This document shows, in pieces, positions 14,772-23,004 of a stretch of 26,899 nucleotides of DNA. Below the pieces are notes generated by a model that saw nothing but the letters and a program-made list of their open reading frames with translations, was not told where the DNA came from and searched no databases. The translations under genes and the position numbers were made by a program. This stretch comes from JBNKHG01 sp050290225 (lineage in GTDB: Bacteria; Pseudomonadota; Gammaproteobacteria; Pseudomonadales; Cellvibrionaceae). How positions within the stretch are numbered: position 1 is the stretch's first letter; each line of letters opens with the position of its first letter. The stretch is from assembly GCA_050290225.1 (NCBI GenBank), contig JBNKHG010000018.1, positions 1 through 26,899 of the forward strand. Reading direction: 5' to 3'.

Positions 14772-16064
14772 CTAGGCCTTGAGAGCCTGGCGCACAGAGG
14801 CCAACTGAACACAGGTGACGAACACCTTCATGGCCGCATCCACCTCATCCACGGAAGGTACAGTGGGGGCGATACGGATATTGCGGTCCTCGGGGTCGCG
14901 GCCGTAGGGGAAGGTGGCGCCGGCGGGGGTCAGTTTGACACCGGCCTCGGCGGCCAGGGCGACAATCGCCTTGGCCAGCCCGGGACGGGCGTCGAAGGAG
15001 ATAAAGTAGCCGCCTTCGGCACTTTCCCATTGACCCAGGTCGTTCTCGCCAAACGCCTCTTCAAGGTGCTTCAACACGGATTCGAAGCGAGGCTTGATAA
15101 TCTGTGCGTGCTTGCGCATATGAGCCTTGAGCGCTTCCAGGTTGGGGAACAGGCGCGCGTGGCGCAACTGGTTGACCTTGTCCGGACCGATAGACTGGGT
15201 CGCCAGCACTTTTTTGAATCCGGCCAGGTTTGTCTCGCTGGCGGCGAGGAAGGCCACGCCGGCGCCGGCGAAGGTAATCTTCGACGTGGAGGCAAACTGC
15301 AGGACACTGTTTTCGGTGCCGTGTTGGCGGCAGAAGTCCATAATATTGGCCAATTCAGGCGGGTTGTCGCTCAGGTCGTGGACTCCATAGGCGTTGTCCC
15401 AGAACACCAGGAAGTTGGGGCCGGCAATCTTGCCCAGTTTGGCCAGGCGTTCCACGGTGTCATCACTGTAGACCACACCCGTGGGGTTGGAGTATTTGGG
15501 TACGCACCAGATCCCTTTGATACTGGGATCTTCGGAGACCATTTTCTCTACCTGATCCATATCCGGGCCGGAGGCGGTCATGGGCACGGTGACCAGTTCG
15601 ATACCCAGCTGCTCGCAGACGGTAAAGTGGCGGTCGTAACCGGGCACCGGGCACAGGAACTTGGCCGCGCCCTCTTTGTCCCAGGCGCTGTCGTCGCCCT
15701 GGTAGCCAAACAGCTTGGCGGTGAATACAGCCTGGAACATCAGCGTCAGGCTGGAGTTTCCGCCCACCAGCACCTCACTGGGTTTCACGCCCAGAATGTC
15801 GGCACCCAATTGCTTCATCTCCGCAATGCCGTCGAGGCCACCGTAGTTGCGCACGTCGGTACCATCGGCACTGGTGTAGTCGCCGCCGAGGATACCGTCC
15901 AGGTTGTTGGACAGGGAAAGCTGTTCGGAAGAGGGCTTTCCCCGTGTCAGGTCGAGACTCAGGGCCTGCTCTTTAATCTGCTGGTATTCCACAGTCAGTT
16001 GCTGTTCGCACTGCTGAAGTTGTTCCTGGCTGGCGTTATCAAGGAAGTTTTGGTCCAATTGCAA
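14772..16064 (-). CDS. aspartate aminotransferase, class Ic
   Basis: A cytoplasmic PLP enzyme of 430 residues. The N-terminal ALSLDLTRGKPSSEQL and NYGGLDGIAEMKQLGADILG, the N193-P-T-G segment (KYSNPTGVVYS), D223-N-A-Y226 (VFWDNAYGVHDL), the Schiff-base lysine K262 in FASTSKITFAGAG, and IRIAPTVPS near the end define the subgroup of class I aminotransferases (Pfam Asp_aminotransf type, first known from Corynebacterium glutamicum) that acts on aspartate and glutamate. It would interconvert aspartate/2-oxoglutarate and oxaloacetate/glutamate. It stands alone, facing NnrU across a shared terminator and diverging from the GDT1-like gene. Many annotations call the family simply class I/II aminotransferase or MocR-like, so the substrate call is moderately sure. 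Confidence 0.88.
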   Translation of the reverse strand: MQLDQNFLDNASQEQLQQCEQQLTVEYQQIKEQALSLDLTRGKPSSEQLSLSNNLDGILGGDYTSADGTDVRNYGGLDGIAEMKQLGADILGVKPSEVLVGGNSSLTLMFQAVFTAKLFGYQGDDSAWDKEGAAKFLCPVPGYDRHFTVCEQLGIELVTVPMTASGPDMDQVEKMVSEDPSIKGIWCVPKYSNPTGVVYSDDTVERLAKLGKIAGPNFLVFWDNAYGVHDLSDNPPELANIMDFCRQHGTENSVLQFASTSKITFAGAGVAFLAASETNLAGFKKVLATQSIGPDKVNQLRHARLFPNLEALKAHMRKHAQIIKPRFESVLKHLEEAFGENDLGQWESAEGGYFISFDARPGLAKAIVALAAEAGVKLTPAGATFPYGRDPEDRNIRIAPTVPSVDEVDAAMKVFVTCVQLASVRQALKA

Positions 16065-16132
16065 GGTCTTTACCTCAAATCAAGCGGAGTCGAAGCGGAC
16101 TCGTGGTGTTGTGGTGGTCGCAGACCTTTGAC

Positions 16133-16158
16133 AGAGACGCTCGGGAAGAGACGCTCGG
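16133..16158. repeat. short direct repeat in the aminotransferase upstream region
   Basis: AGAGACGCTCGG occurs at 16133-16144 and again at 16147-16158. It lies 70-95 bases upstream of the aminotransferase start. Its function is unknown; it may be a binding site or just slipped duplication. Confidence 0.5.
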
Positions 16159-16264
16159 CTGGATGTGCTTGGCAACGGGCACATCTCGCCGCTTCTGCTG
16201 GTGGGGCTGCGCAGCCAAAAAGGCGATGAATTATACCTGCTCTATCCGCAAGATTTAATCATTG

Positions 16265-16319
16265 CGGGTAAAAATACGGGTAAAAATTTGATTATTTAAT
16301 GGGCAGACTTTGGGTCTGC
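16265..16319 (+). promoter_or_regulatory. direct repeats and leader hairpin upstream of the GDT1-like gene
   Basis: CGGGTAAAAAT is repeated at 16265-16275 and 16277-16287 (12-base spacing, near one helical turn). Then GCAGAC (16303-16308) pairs with GTCTGC (16314-16319) around TTTGG, ending 20 bases before the ATG at 16339. I do not recognise the yybP-ykoY manganese riboswitch that often precedes UPF0016 genes. The elements may be an activator site plus a leader hairpin. Confidence 0.4.
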
Positions 16320-16338
16320 GCGTGAATTGGGGAAGTTT

Positions 16339-16611
16339 ATGGATTTTAAAGTCATAGCCACTGTGTTTGGGGCTGTATTTATCGCCGAGTTGGGGGACAA
16401 AACCCAGTTGGCTACCATGTTGTTTGCGGCCGATAAGGATGTGAGCAAGTGGGCGGTATTTGCCGGTGCTTCCATGGCGTTGATTTTGGCATCGGGCATG
16501 GGGGTGTTGGCGGGTAGCCTGCTATCGAATCTGGTGAGCGAGAGAATAATGTCCATGGTGGCAGGATTTGGATTTATCGCGATCGGATGCTGGACCCTGT
16601 TGCGGGCCTAA
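16339..16611 (+). CDS. half-size GDT1/TMEM165 (UPF0016) cation transporter
   Basis: A membrane protein of 90 residues with three hydrophobic helices and one copy of the family signature E17-L-G-D20-K-T22. UPF0016/GDT1 proteins carry out Mn2+ or Ca2+ export in exchange for protons; most have two repeats of this unit, each with the ExGDK(T/S) motif. With a single repeat, this one must pair with itself or with a second half-size protein, which is not in the window. I used ATG 16339, preceded by GGGGAAG; the upstream in-frame TTG at 16327 is a less likely start. The gene stands alone with a long downstream gap containing a terminator. Confidence 0.87.
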   Translation: MDFKVIATVFGAVFIAELGDKTQLATMLFAADKDVSKWAVFAGASMALILASGMGVLAGSLLSNLVSERIMSMVAGFGFIAIGCWTLLRA

Positions 16612-16680
16612 CATCGCAGTCGGATTGTAGACTTAATGCGTCATTCTCAGATTGAAGAATACGAGTGCGAACTCTACCGT

Positions 16681-16765
16681 GGGGACAGCCACGAGCTCGC
16701 AACTGCAGGGTACGGGGTCGCTTGGCTATACTTCCCCTTGGCTGGACTAAGCCGGGTATTTTTTT
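16681..16765 (+). terminator. terminator with an attenuator-like upstream structure
   Basis: The terminator is CTTGGCT (16737-16743) pairing with AGCCGGG (16750-16756), followed by TATTTTTTT. Upstream, GGGGA (16681-16685) can pair with TCCCC (16733-16737) and AGCCA (16687-16691) with TGGCT (16723-16727). CTTGGCT occurs twice (16721-16727, 16737-16743), so alternative pairings compete. It most simply ends the GDT1-like transcript; the competition also allows an attenuator ahead of the opp genes. Confidence 0.6.
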
Positions 16766-16822
16766 GCGGTTGTTATTGAGGTAGGGGGGAACTTAATCGT
16801 CATAGAGAAATTCGGAAGCAGT

Positions 16823-18469
16823 ATGACAATAACTATGTTGAACCCTGATAAGATTCGGCGGGCGGCGCTGCTCGTCTTTTTAGCCCTGTTTAGCCTCACA
16901 GGTTATGGCATTGGCCTGGATCACAAGAGCCGCGCTATAGCCTATGCGATCCGCCAGGAGCCGCCGGACCTGAATCCCACCACCAGTACCGACGCCACCA
17001 GCCATATGGTTCTCGACCATTTGATGGAGGGTTTGCTGGCCTATGACCAAAACCAGAAGCTGGTGGGCGGGGTTGCAGAGCGCTGGGAGTTGCGCGGTGA
17101 CGGAGCCACCTTCTGGTTGCGCAAGGACGCCAGATGGAGCGATGGATCGCCGGTAACCGCCCATGACTTTGTCTTTGCCTGGCGCAAGGTGCTGGAGCCG
17201 GCCACAGCGTCCGAATATGCGTTTATTCTCTTTCCGGTGCTTAACGCCCAGGCGATCAACGAGGGAAAGCTACCTTCGTCAACGCTGGGGGTGAAAGCGG
17301 TCAATGATCACCAGTTGGAAGTCAAACTGTTCCAGCCCTGCCCCTATTTCCTGGGCTTGACGGCCTTTAGCATTTTATTTCCGGTAAAGGAGTCGTTTTA
17401 CCACAGTCGCGGCCAGCGCTACGCCGCAGACGCCGGGGACATGCTCTACAATGGCCCGTTCGTCTTGTCCGAATGGGTGCACGGCGCCTCCCTGCGCATG
17501 GAGAAGAATCCCCACTACTGGAACCGGGAAAATATCTGGCTAAACCGCATCGATGTGCCCTATATCACCGAAGATGCCAATGCCCGCCTGAACCTGTTTC
17601 GTGACCGCAAGATCGCGTTGGCCGACGAATTGGTGGCGGAGAGCCTTGACGGCGCCTTGCAGGAGCGCATGCAGATAAAAACGTTCCTCGACGGTGCACT
17701 GTTTTTTATCGAGTTCAATCACCGCGATGGCCGTCTGACCCGCAACCGCAATCTGCGCAAGGCCATACAGGCGGTATTCAATACCGATGACCTGGTCTAC
17801 AAGGTACTGGGCAATCCCGGCAGCTATCCCGCCTATACCCACTTTCCCCGCTGGGCCAGGGGCGTTCGGGATCTGTTTGTGCGGGAATTTCCCCCGCAGC
17901 GTCCGCCGGTGGATACCGCCCGGGGGCGCGAATATCTGGCGGCGGCCAAGCGCGAACTCGGGCACGACCGTATCCCGCCGATTACGCTCCTGGCTGATGA
18001 CAGTCCAAATGGGCAGAAAACCGCGGAGTTTTTGCAGACCCTGCTGAAGCAGACCCTGGACCTGGATATCCGCGTTGACGTGCAGATTTTCAAGCAGCGA
18101 CTGGCGAAGATGACGGCCGGCGATTTCGACATGGTGGTCTCCGGCTGGGGACCCGATTACGACGACCTGCTGACCTACGGCGATCTGTTCCTGAGCCAGA
18201 ACCTGAATAATCGCGGGCGCTACAAGAGCGATGTCTACGATGCTTACGTAGGCGTGGCTCAGCGCTCCCTCGATACGGTTGAGCGTATGCGGGCATTTGG
18301 CGATATGCAGCGTTTGATTTATGAGGACGCGGTGATCGTGCCGCTCTATGAACGCGGCAAAATCTATGTGCAACACCCGCGGCTCAAAGGTGTGCTCCGT
18401 CGCGCCGTGGGCGGTGATCCCAATTTTAATTTTGCCCGCATAGAACCCCGGCGCGTAAAACCTGAGTGA
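16823..18469 (+). CDS. oligopeptide ABC importer, periplasmic binding protein (OppA-type)
   Basis: The first gene of the importer operon encodes a 548-residue class C solute-binding protein. A signal peptide (about residues 1-32, hydrophobic LLVFLALFSLTGYGIG) carries no lipobox cysteine, so the protein should be free in the periplasm. The SBP_bac_5 fold is clear from EPPDLNPTTSTDATSHMVLD, VAERWELRGDGATFWLRKDA, RWSDGSPVTAHDFVFAWRKV, YNGPFVLSEW, KNPHYWN and DFDMVVSGWGPDYDDLLTYG. The family binds oligopeptides and delivers them to the B and C permeases. It is followed at short spacing by the permease and ATPase genes. The presence of an ACE-like peptidase behind the operon supports peptides as substrate, although some relatives bind other ligands. 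Confidence 0.9.
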   Translation: MTITMLNPDKIRRAALLVFLALFSLTGYGIGLDHKSRAIAYAIRQEPPDLNPTTSTDATSHMVLDHLMEGLLAYDQNQKLVGGVAERWELRGDGATFWLRKDARWSDGSPVTAHDFVFAWRKVLEPATASEYAFILFPVLNAQAINEGKLPSSTLGVKAVNDHQLEVKLFQPCPYFLGLTAFSILFPVKESFYHSRGQRYAADAGDMLYNGPFVLSEWVHGASLRMEKNPHYWNRENIWLNRIDVPYITEDANARLNLFRDRKIALADELVAESLDGALQERMQIKTFLDGALFFIEFNHRDGRLTRNRNLRKAIQAVFNTDDLVYKVLGNPGSYPAYTHFPRWARGVRDLFVREFPPQRPPVDTARGREYLAAAKRELGHDRIPPITLLADDSPNGQKTAEFLQTLLKQTLDLDIRVDVQIFKQRLAKMTAGDFDMVVSGWGPDYDDLLTYGDLFLSQNLNNRGRYKSDVYDAYVGVAQRSLDTVERMRAFGDMQRLIYEDAVIVPLYERGKIYVQHPRLKGVLRRAVGGDPNFNFARIEPRRVKPE

Positions 18470-18479
18470 GTCTGGCACC

Positions 18480-19424
18480 ATGATTCAGTATATTCTCAAG
18501 CGATTGCTCTCGGGGCTGATTACCATCTGGTTTATCGCCACTGCCACCTTTGTCGGCATGCATGCGGTACCGGGCGATCCCCTGGCCAACGCCAAGGCCA
18601 TGAAACCGGAAATTCGCAAAAACCTGGAAGCCCGTTACGGTCTGGACAAACCTGCGTTGGAACAGTACGGCATCTTTCTCGCCAATATGGCCAGGGGGGA
18701 CTTTGGTATCTCGTTCACCCAGAAGAACCGTCGCGTTAACGATATTATTCGCGAACACTTTCCAGTGTCGGCGGTATTGGGCGTGCTGGCGCTGCTGATC
18801 GCCGCCGTCGGCGGCGTGGTATGGGGGGCGATTACCGCCGTCTATCGCGACCGCTGGCCCGACAGTGTGATTATGTTCCTGGTGGTGATCGCCGTTTCCG
18901 TTCCCAGTTTTGTCTTCGCCATGCTGGGGCAATTGGGCATTCTTAAATTGAATGCCTGGCTCGGTACCTCATTGTTGCCGGTGGCGGGATGGGGCAGTTT
19001 TTCCCATATGCTGGTGCCCGCGCTGGTGTTGGGCCTGGGCACCATGGCTTACCTGACACGTTTGATGCGCTCTTCCATGCTGGAAGTGACCAATGCCGAT
19101 TTTATCCGCACCGCCAAAGCCAAAGGCCTTTCGCCACTGAGAATCTTTTACAAGCACCAGTTGCGCAATGCCATACTGCCGGTGGTAACCGTGTTGGGGC
19201 CCGCCATTGCCGCCATCACCACCGGTGGTTTCGTGGTGGAGCTGGTGTTCGCGATTCCCGGCCTGGGGCGCTATTTCGTGCAGGCGGTGCAACAACTGGA
19301 TTACACCGTAATTATGGGGACAACCGTTTTTTACGGCGCCTTTCTGGTGTTGATGGTGCTGCTGGTGGATATCCTCTACGGCTTTATCGATCCGCGGATT
19401 CGCGTGGGCAAGGTGAGCGGCTAG
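18480..19424 (+). CDS. oligopeptide ABC importer permease B (OppB-type)
   Basis: The protein has 314 residues and six transmembrane helices. It begins with MIQYILKRLLSGLITIWFIA and HAVPGDPL, typical for OppB/DppB, and has the EAA coupling motif at RTAKAKGLSPLRIFYKHQLR followed by NAILPVVTVLGP. The C-terminal ELVFAIPGLGRYFVQAVQQLDY is also characteristic. It forms the channel with permease C and contacts the ATPases through the EAA loop. The start lies 10 bases after the binding-protein gene and the stop 11 bases before permease C, consistent with one operon. Nothing about it is unusual in length or motif. Confidence 0.95.
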   Translation: MIQYILKRLLSGLITIWFIATATFVGMHAVPGDPLANAKAMKPEIRKNLEARYGLDKPALEQYGIFLANMARGDFGISFTQKNRRVNDIIREHFPVSAVLGVLALLIAAVGGVVWGAITAVYRDRWPDSVIMFLVVIAVSVPSFVFAMLGQLGILKLNAWLGTSLLPVAGWGSFSHMLVPALVLGLGTMAYLTRLMRSSMLEVTNADFIRTAKAKGLSPLRIFYKHQLRNAILPVVTVLGPAIAAITTGGFVVELVFAIPGLGRYFVQAVQQLDYTVIMGTTVFYGAFLVLMVLLVDILYGFIDPRIRVGKVSG

Positions 19425-19435
19425 TGGAGAGAATC

Positions 19436-20890
19436 ATGAACAACGCAGAAACCTCCCTCACGCCCGGCAGCGGGCGGAAAGCGCACACCGACGCGGATAT
19501 CGCGAGCCGTATCCCAATAGGCGTGGATGACTTTTTGCCACTGAAAAAGCAAGCCGGTGTCGACACCGTGGTGCGTCCATCCCTGTCTTACTGGCAAGAT
19601 GCCTGGCATCGACTGCAAACCAATCGCCGTGCCCTTTGGTCTCTCTATCTGATTTTCGCACTGCTGCTGTTTTCCTTTGTCGCGCCGCTGGTATTGGAAT
19701 TTGATCCCGTCACCCAGGACCTGACTCAAATTTCCCAGGCACCCAGTCTGAGCCGCAAGTCGCTGGTCGTGGACCCCACTCCCTGGCGCGGCCGCTTCGC
19801 TGAACATCCACCGGCGGCCGGTGCCCTGGCACCGGTCACTGGATTGAGCCTGGAAGGCACGGCGCATACCGAGTCGGTGCGTCTGGCATGGGAACCGGTG
19901 GCGGGCGCCAGTTACTTCCGGGTATTTCGCCATTTGTTAAAGCCGTCGGGCCCAACCGATCTGGGGCTGCCACTGGGGGAAACCGAAGCCCGCAACCAAG
20001 TGTTTTTTGAAGACCGGCTAAAACTGGATACGGTGACCTATTACTACTCGGTGCAGGCAGTGAGTGCCAGCGGCGAGACCTCGGACTACGCCACCATCGC
20101 GGTGCGTCCTCGTCACGCTATCAGTATCAACGATGCCATCAGTCGCGGATTGATCGAGCCCGCTCAGCGCGAAGCCAGTATCGGGACTGAAGTGTCGCTG
20201 CCGCGCCATTTGCTGGGTACGGATTATCTGGGGCGGGATATGCTGGCCCGGCTGATCTACGGTGGCCAGACCTCGCTGTTTATCGGCATCCTGGCACCGC
20301 TGCTGTTTGTGGCCTTCGGTGTGCTTTACGGTGGCCTGGCCGGCTACCTGGGGGGACGTATCGATGAAGCCATGATGCGCTTCGCCGATTTCGTCATCGC
20401 GCTGCCGTTTCTGCTGTTTATGATTTTATTCCGGGTTGCGATGGGTATTGGTCCCGGCGAAAGCGGGATTACACCGATGCTGTTGGCGCTGGTGATACTC
20501 TGCTGGCCGTCAGTGGCGCGCCTCGTGCGCGGCCAGGTGTTGCAGCTGCGGGAGCAACCCTTTGTTGAGGCTGCGCAATTGATGGGCGGCGGTTCCGGTT
20601 ATCTGATCCTGCGCCATATGTTGCCCAATGTGATGGGGGTGGTACTGGTATCCCTGACGTTCTCCATTCCGACAGCGATTTTTACCGAGGCCTTTCTGTC
20701 CTTTATCGGTATGGGGGTGGCGCCACCCACACCCAGCTGGGGGGCCATGTGTAATGACGGGATCAAGTCCTTCCTCAGTCATCCCCACGAGTTGATTTTC
20801 CCGGCTACGCTGATCAGCTTGACGGTATTGGCCTTTAACCTTTTGGGCGACGGATTGCGTGACGCCCTGGACGCGCGGATGAAGGATTGA
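19436..20890 (+). CDS. oligopeptide ABC importer permease C with an FN3-like insert
   Basis: The protein has 484 residues, compared with about 300 for ordinary OppC. A cytoplasmic N-tail of about 60 residues leads to TM1 (about 66-87). The first periplasmic loop then runs to about 255, far longer than usual. Within it, about 132-225 reads as a fibronectin type III domain: PVTGLSLEGTAHTESVRLAW, EPVAGASYFRVFR, VTYYYSVQAVSASGETSDYA. The normal OppC body resumes with HLLGTDYLGRDMLARLIYGG and the EAA loop QPFVEAAQLMGGGSGYLILR, ending in NLLGDGLRDALDARMKD. The start is ATG 19436 behind GGAGAG. The extra domain probably contacts the binding protein, peptide, or cell wall. It is in frame with no sign of fusion error. 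Confidence 0.92.
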   Translation: MNNAETSLTPGSGRKAHTDADIASRIPIGVDDFLPLKKQAGVDTVVRPSLSYWQDAWHRLQTNRRALWSLYLIFALLLFSFVAPLVLEFDPVTQDLTQISQAPSLSRKSLVVDPTPWRGRFAEHPPAAGALAPVTGLSLEGTAHTESVRLAWEPVAGASYFRVFRHLLKPSGPTDLGLPLGETEARNQVFFEDRLKLDTVTYYYSVQAVSASGETSDYATIAVRPRHAISINDAISRGLIEPAQREASIGTEVSLPRHLLGTDYLGRDMLARLIYGGQTSLFIGILAPLLFVAFGVLYGGLAGYLGGRIDEAMMRFADFVIALPFLLFMILFRVAMGIGPGESGITPMLLALVILCWPSVARLVRGQVLQLREQPFVEAAQLMGGGSGYLILRHMLPNVMGVVLVSLTFSIPTAIFTEAFLSFIGMGVAPPTPSWGAMCNDGIKSFLSHPHELIFPATLISLTVLAFNLLGDGLRDALDARMKD

Positions 20891-20893
20891 GTT

Positions 20894-22003
20894 ATGAATC
20901 GTGTTAAACCGGAAATGGCCTCCTCCCCGCCTACCCCGAAAGCAACGGGGCATTCTGAAACCGTTCTGGATGTCCGCGATCTGCAGGTGACGTTTTCCGT
21001 TCAGGGCGGCACCGTCAAAGCGGTGCGCGGCGTCTCGTTTTCCGTGGCTAGGGGGAAGACCCTCGCCATCGTCGGAGAGTCGGGTTGCGGCAAGTCGGTC
21101 ACCATGATGAGTGTGATGGGACTGATCCCAATGCCCCCCGGACGTATTGTCGGCGGTTCCGCCGTTCTCAATGGCCGCGATATTCTGCAGTTATCCACTG
21201 CGGAACTGAACCGTATTCGCGGAGTGGAAATCGGAATGGTATTCCAGGATCCCATGAGCGCCCTCAATCCCACCATGCGCATCGGCGAACAGATTGCCGA
21301 GACGTTGATGGTGCACCGCGGATTGGGCAAGGCCGAAGCCCTGGCCAGGGCCGTGGAACTGCTGGAGCGAACAAAAATCCCGGAAGCGGCCAAGCGAGCG
21401 CGACAGTACCCGTTTGAATTTTCCGGGGGCATGTTGCAGCGCGCCGTGATCGCCATGAGCCTCGCCTGTAACCCGTCGGTGCTGATCGCCGACGAACCCA
21501 CCACCGCCCTGGATGTGACTATCCAGAACCAGGTGTTGGAATTGATGCGTGACATTCAGCGGGAAGAGGGCATGGCCATCGTCCTGATCACCCACGACTT
21601 GGGTGTGGTGGCGAGGATGGCGGACAAAGTGGCGGTGATGTACGCCGGCCAGGTGGTGGAATGCGGCGGTGCGGAGGAGATCTTCTACCGCAGTGCCCAC
21701 CCCTATACCCTGGGCCTGAAAACCGCGATGCCGTCACCGCAGATGCATGTGGCACAAAAACTGGAAGCGATTGCCGGCAGCCCGCCGGATCTGTTTTCGC
21801 CGCCGGCAGGTTGCGGTTATTGCAGTCGATGCCCCTATGCCCGCAACCTTTGCGAGCGCGACAATCCGCCACTGCTATCGGTGGAGGAGGCGCATTGGTC
21901 GCGCTGCTGGCTGCAGCACCCGCAGGCGAGTGCAGATCCCGGGACACGGGTGGAAGGTTTGTATCAGGCAGTCGTTGAGACCGCCGGGGGTGGTGCGTGT
22001 TAG
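20894..22003 (+). CDS. oligopeptide ABC importer ATPase D (OppD-type)
   Basis: The protein has 369 residues. Motifs in order are Walker A GESGCGKS, Q-loop FQDPMSALNP, signature FSGGMLQR, Walker B VLIADEPTTALD and the H-loop THDLG. The C-terminal oligopeptide-type extension carries a cysteine cluster (CGYCSRCPYARNLC, then SRCWLQH) resembling the iron-sulfur-binding region described in some OppD/DppD proteins. In the signature, leucine stands where the common form has arginine or glutamine (SGGMRQR), a mild change. The ATPase powers peptide import with its F partner. It starts three bases after permease C and overlaps the F gene by seven bases. Confidence 0.94.
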   Translation: MNRVKPEMASSPPTPKATGHSETVLDVRDLQVTFSVQGGTVKAVRGVSFSVARGKTLAIVGESGCGKSVTMMSVMGLIPMPPGRIVGGSAVLNGRDILQLSTAELNRIRGVEIGMVFQDPMSALNPTMRIGEQIAETLMVHRGLGKAEALARAVELLERTKIPEAAKRARQYPFEFSGGMLQRAVIAMSLACNPSVLIADEPTTALDVTIQNQVLELMRDIQREEGMAIVLITHDLGVVARMADKVAVMYAGQVVECGGAEEIFYRSAHPYTLGLKTAMPSPQMHVAQKLEAIAGSPPDLFSPPAGCGYCSRCPYARNLCERDNPPLLSVEEAHWSRCWLQHPQASADPGTRVEGLYQAVVETAGGGAC

Positions 22004-22947
22004 TCAGGATAGACAATTTGCAAAAGCGTTTTCAGCTCACCCGGCAGCAGGTTTTGCATGCGGTGGACAACGTCTCACTGGATATTGCGGAAAATACCAT
22101 CGTCGGTTTGGTGGGGGAGAGCGGTTCGGGAAAATCCACGCTCGGCAAGGCCCTGGTGGGGTTGCATCATAAATCCGGCGGCGACGTTTACTTTCGGGGT
22201 GAGCGACTGCCCGACCGCTACGGCAAAGCGGATTTTCGCCGTTACGGGAAAGATATGCAGATGATCTTCCAGGATCCCTACGCGTCCCTCAATCCACGCA
22301 TGACGATCGAGGAAATACTGACCGAGCCGTTAAAACTGCGTAATCTGTTCAACCGCAAGCAGCGCCGGGAATTGGCGGCGCAATGGCTGGATAAGGTCAA
22401 CCTGCACCCCTCTCACCTGGGGCGCTACCCGCACGAGTTTTCCGGTGGCCAGCGCCAGCGCATCGGGATTGCCCGCGCCCTGATCACCGAGCCAAAGTTT
22501 GTGGTCTGTGATGAACCCATCTCGGCGCTGGACGTATCGGTGCAGGCGCAGGTGGTCAACCTGCTCGGTGAGTTAAAGGACAGTATGGGATTGACGCTGC
22601 TGTTTATCGCCCACGATCTTTCCATGGTGCGTTATATTTCCGACGTGATGGTGGTGATGTACCTGGGCTCGGTGGTGGAGCAGGGGCCGGCGGATCAAGT
22701 GTTTTTCAACCCCAAACACCCCTACTCGCAAGTGCTGACCGAATCCAACCCGTTGGCAGACCCGCGCACGGAGAAGCAGCGACAACACTCAACGATCAAG
22801 GGTGAGGTGCCCTCGCCGGTGAACCTGCCACCGGGCTGCCGTTTTGCCGGGCGTTGTGTTCACGCCAGTGATCGCTGCCGGCGGGAGCGACCGGTGTTGC
22901 AAGCGGTGGATGGTGAACGGTTGGTGGCCTGCCATCTGTACGATTAA
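21997..22947 (+). CDS. oligopeptide ABC importer ATPase F (OppF-type)
   Basis: The protein has 316 residues. It carries Walker A GESGSGKS, Q-loop FQDPYASLNP, a canonical signature EFSGGQRQR, Walker B VVCDEPISALD and H-loop AHDLS, with the C-terminal extension PPGCRFAGRCVHASDRC of the family. The start is a GTG at 21997 that overlaps the end of OppD, giving translational coupling. With OppD it forms the heteromeric nucleotide-binding pair. The 57-base gap after it contains a good ribosome site (TAGGAG) for the peptidase gene, which may be part of the same transcript. Confidence 0.95.
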   Translation: MLVRIDNLQKRFQLTRQQVLHAVDNVSLDIAENTIVGLVGESGSGKSTLGKALVGLHHKSGGDVYFRGERLPDRYGKADFRRYGKDMQMIFQDPYASLNPRMTIEEILTEPLKLRNLFNRKQRRELAAQWLDKVNLHPSHLGRYPHEFSGGQRQRIGIARALITEPKFVVCDEPISALDVSVQAQVVNLLGELKDSMGLTLLFIAHDLSMVRYISDVMVVMYLGSVVEQGPADQVFFNPKHPYSQVLTESNPLADPRTEKQRQHSTIKGEVPSPVNLPPGCRFAGRCVHASDRCRRERPVLQAVDGERLVACHLYD

Positions 22948-23004
22948 TCACTGTGTTGTCGTAAACCACCCGAACAATAACAACTTGATCTGTTAGGAGA
23001 AAAA

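Noticed and set aside
15030..16229. A 399-codon open frame on the plus strand across the aminotransferase gene
   Set aside because: It is the antisense shadow of a clearly conserved enzyme gene; its sequence is rich in G, V, H and A without any motif, as expected from GC-rich antisense frames.
16338..16339. yybP-ykoY manganese riboswitch ahead of the GDT1-like gene
   Set aside because: The conserved core expected for that riboswitch is not present in the leader; only a simple hairpin and direct repeats are seen.
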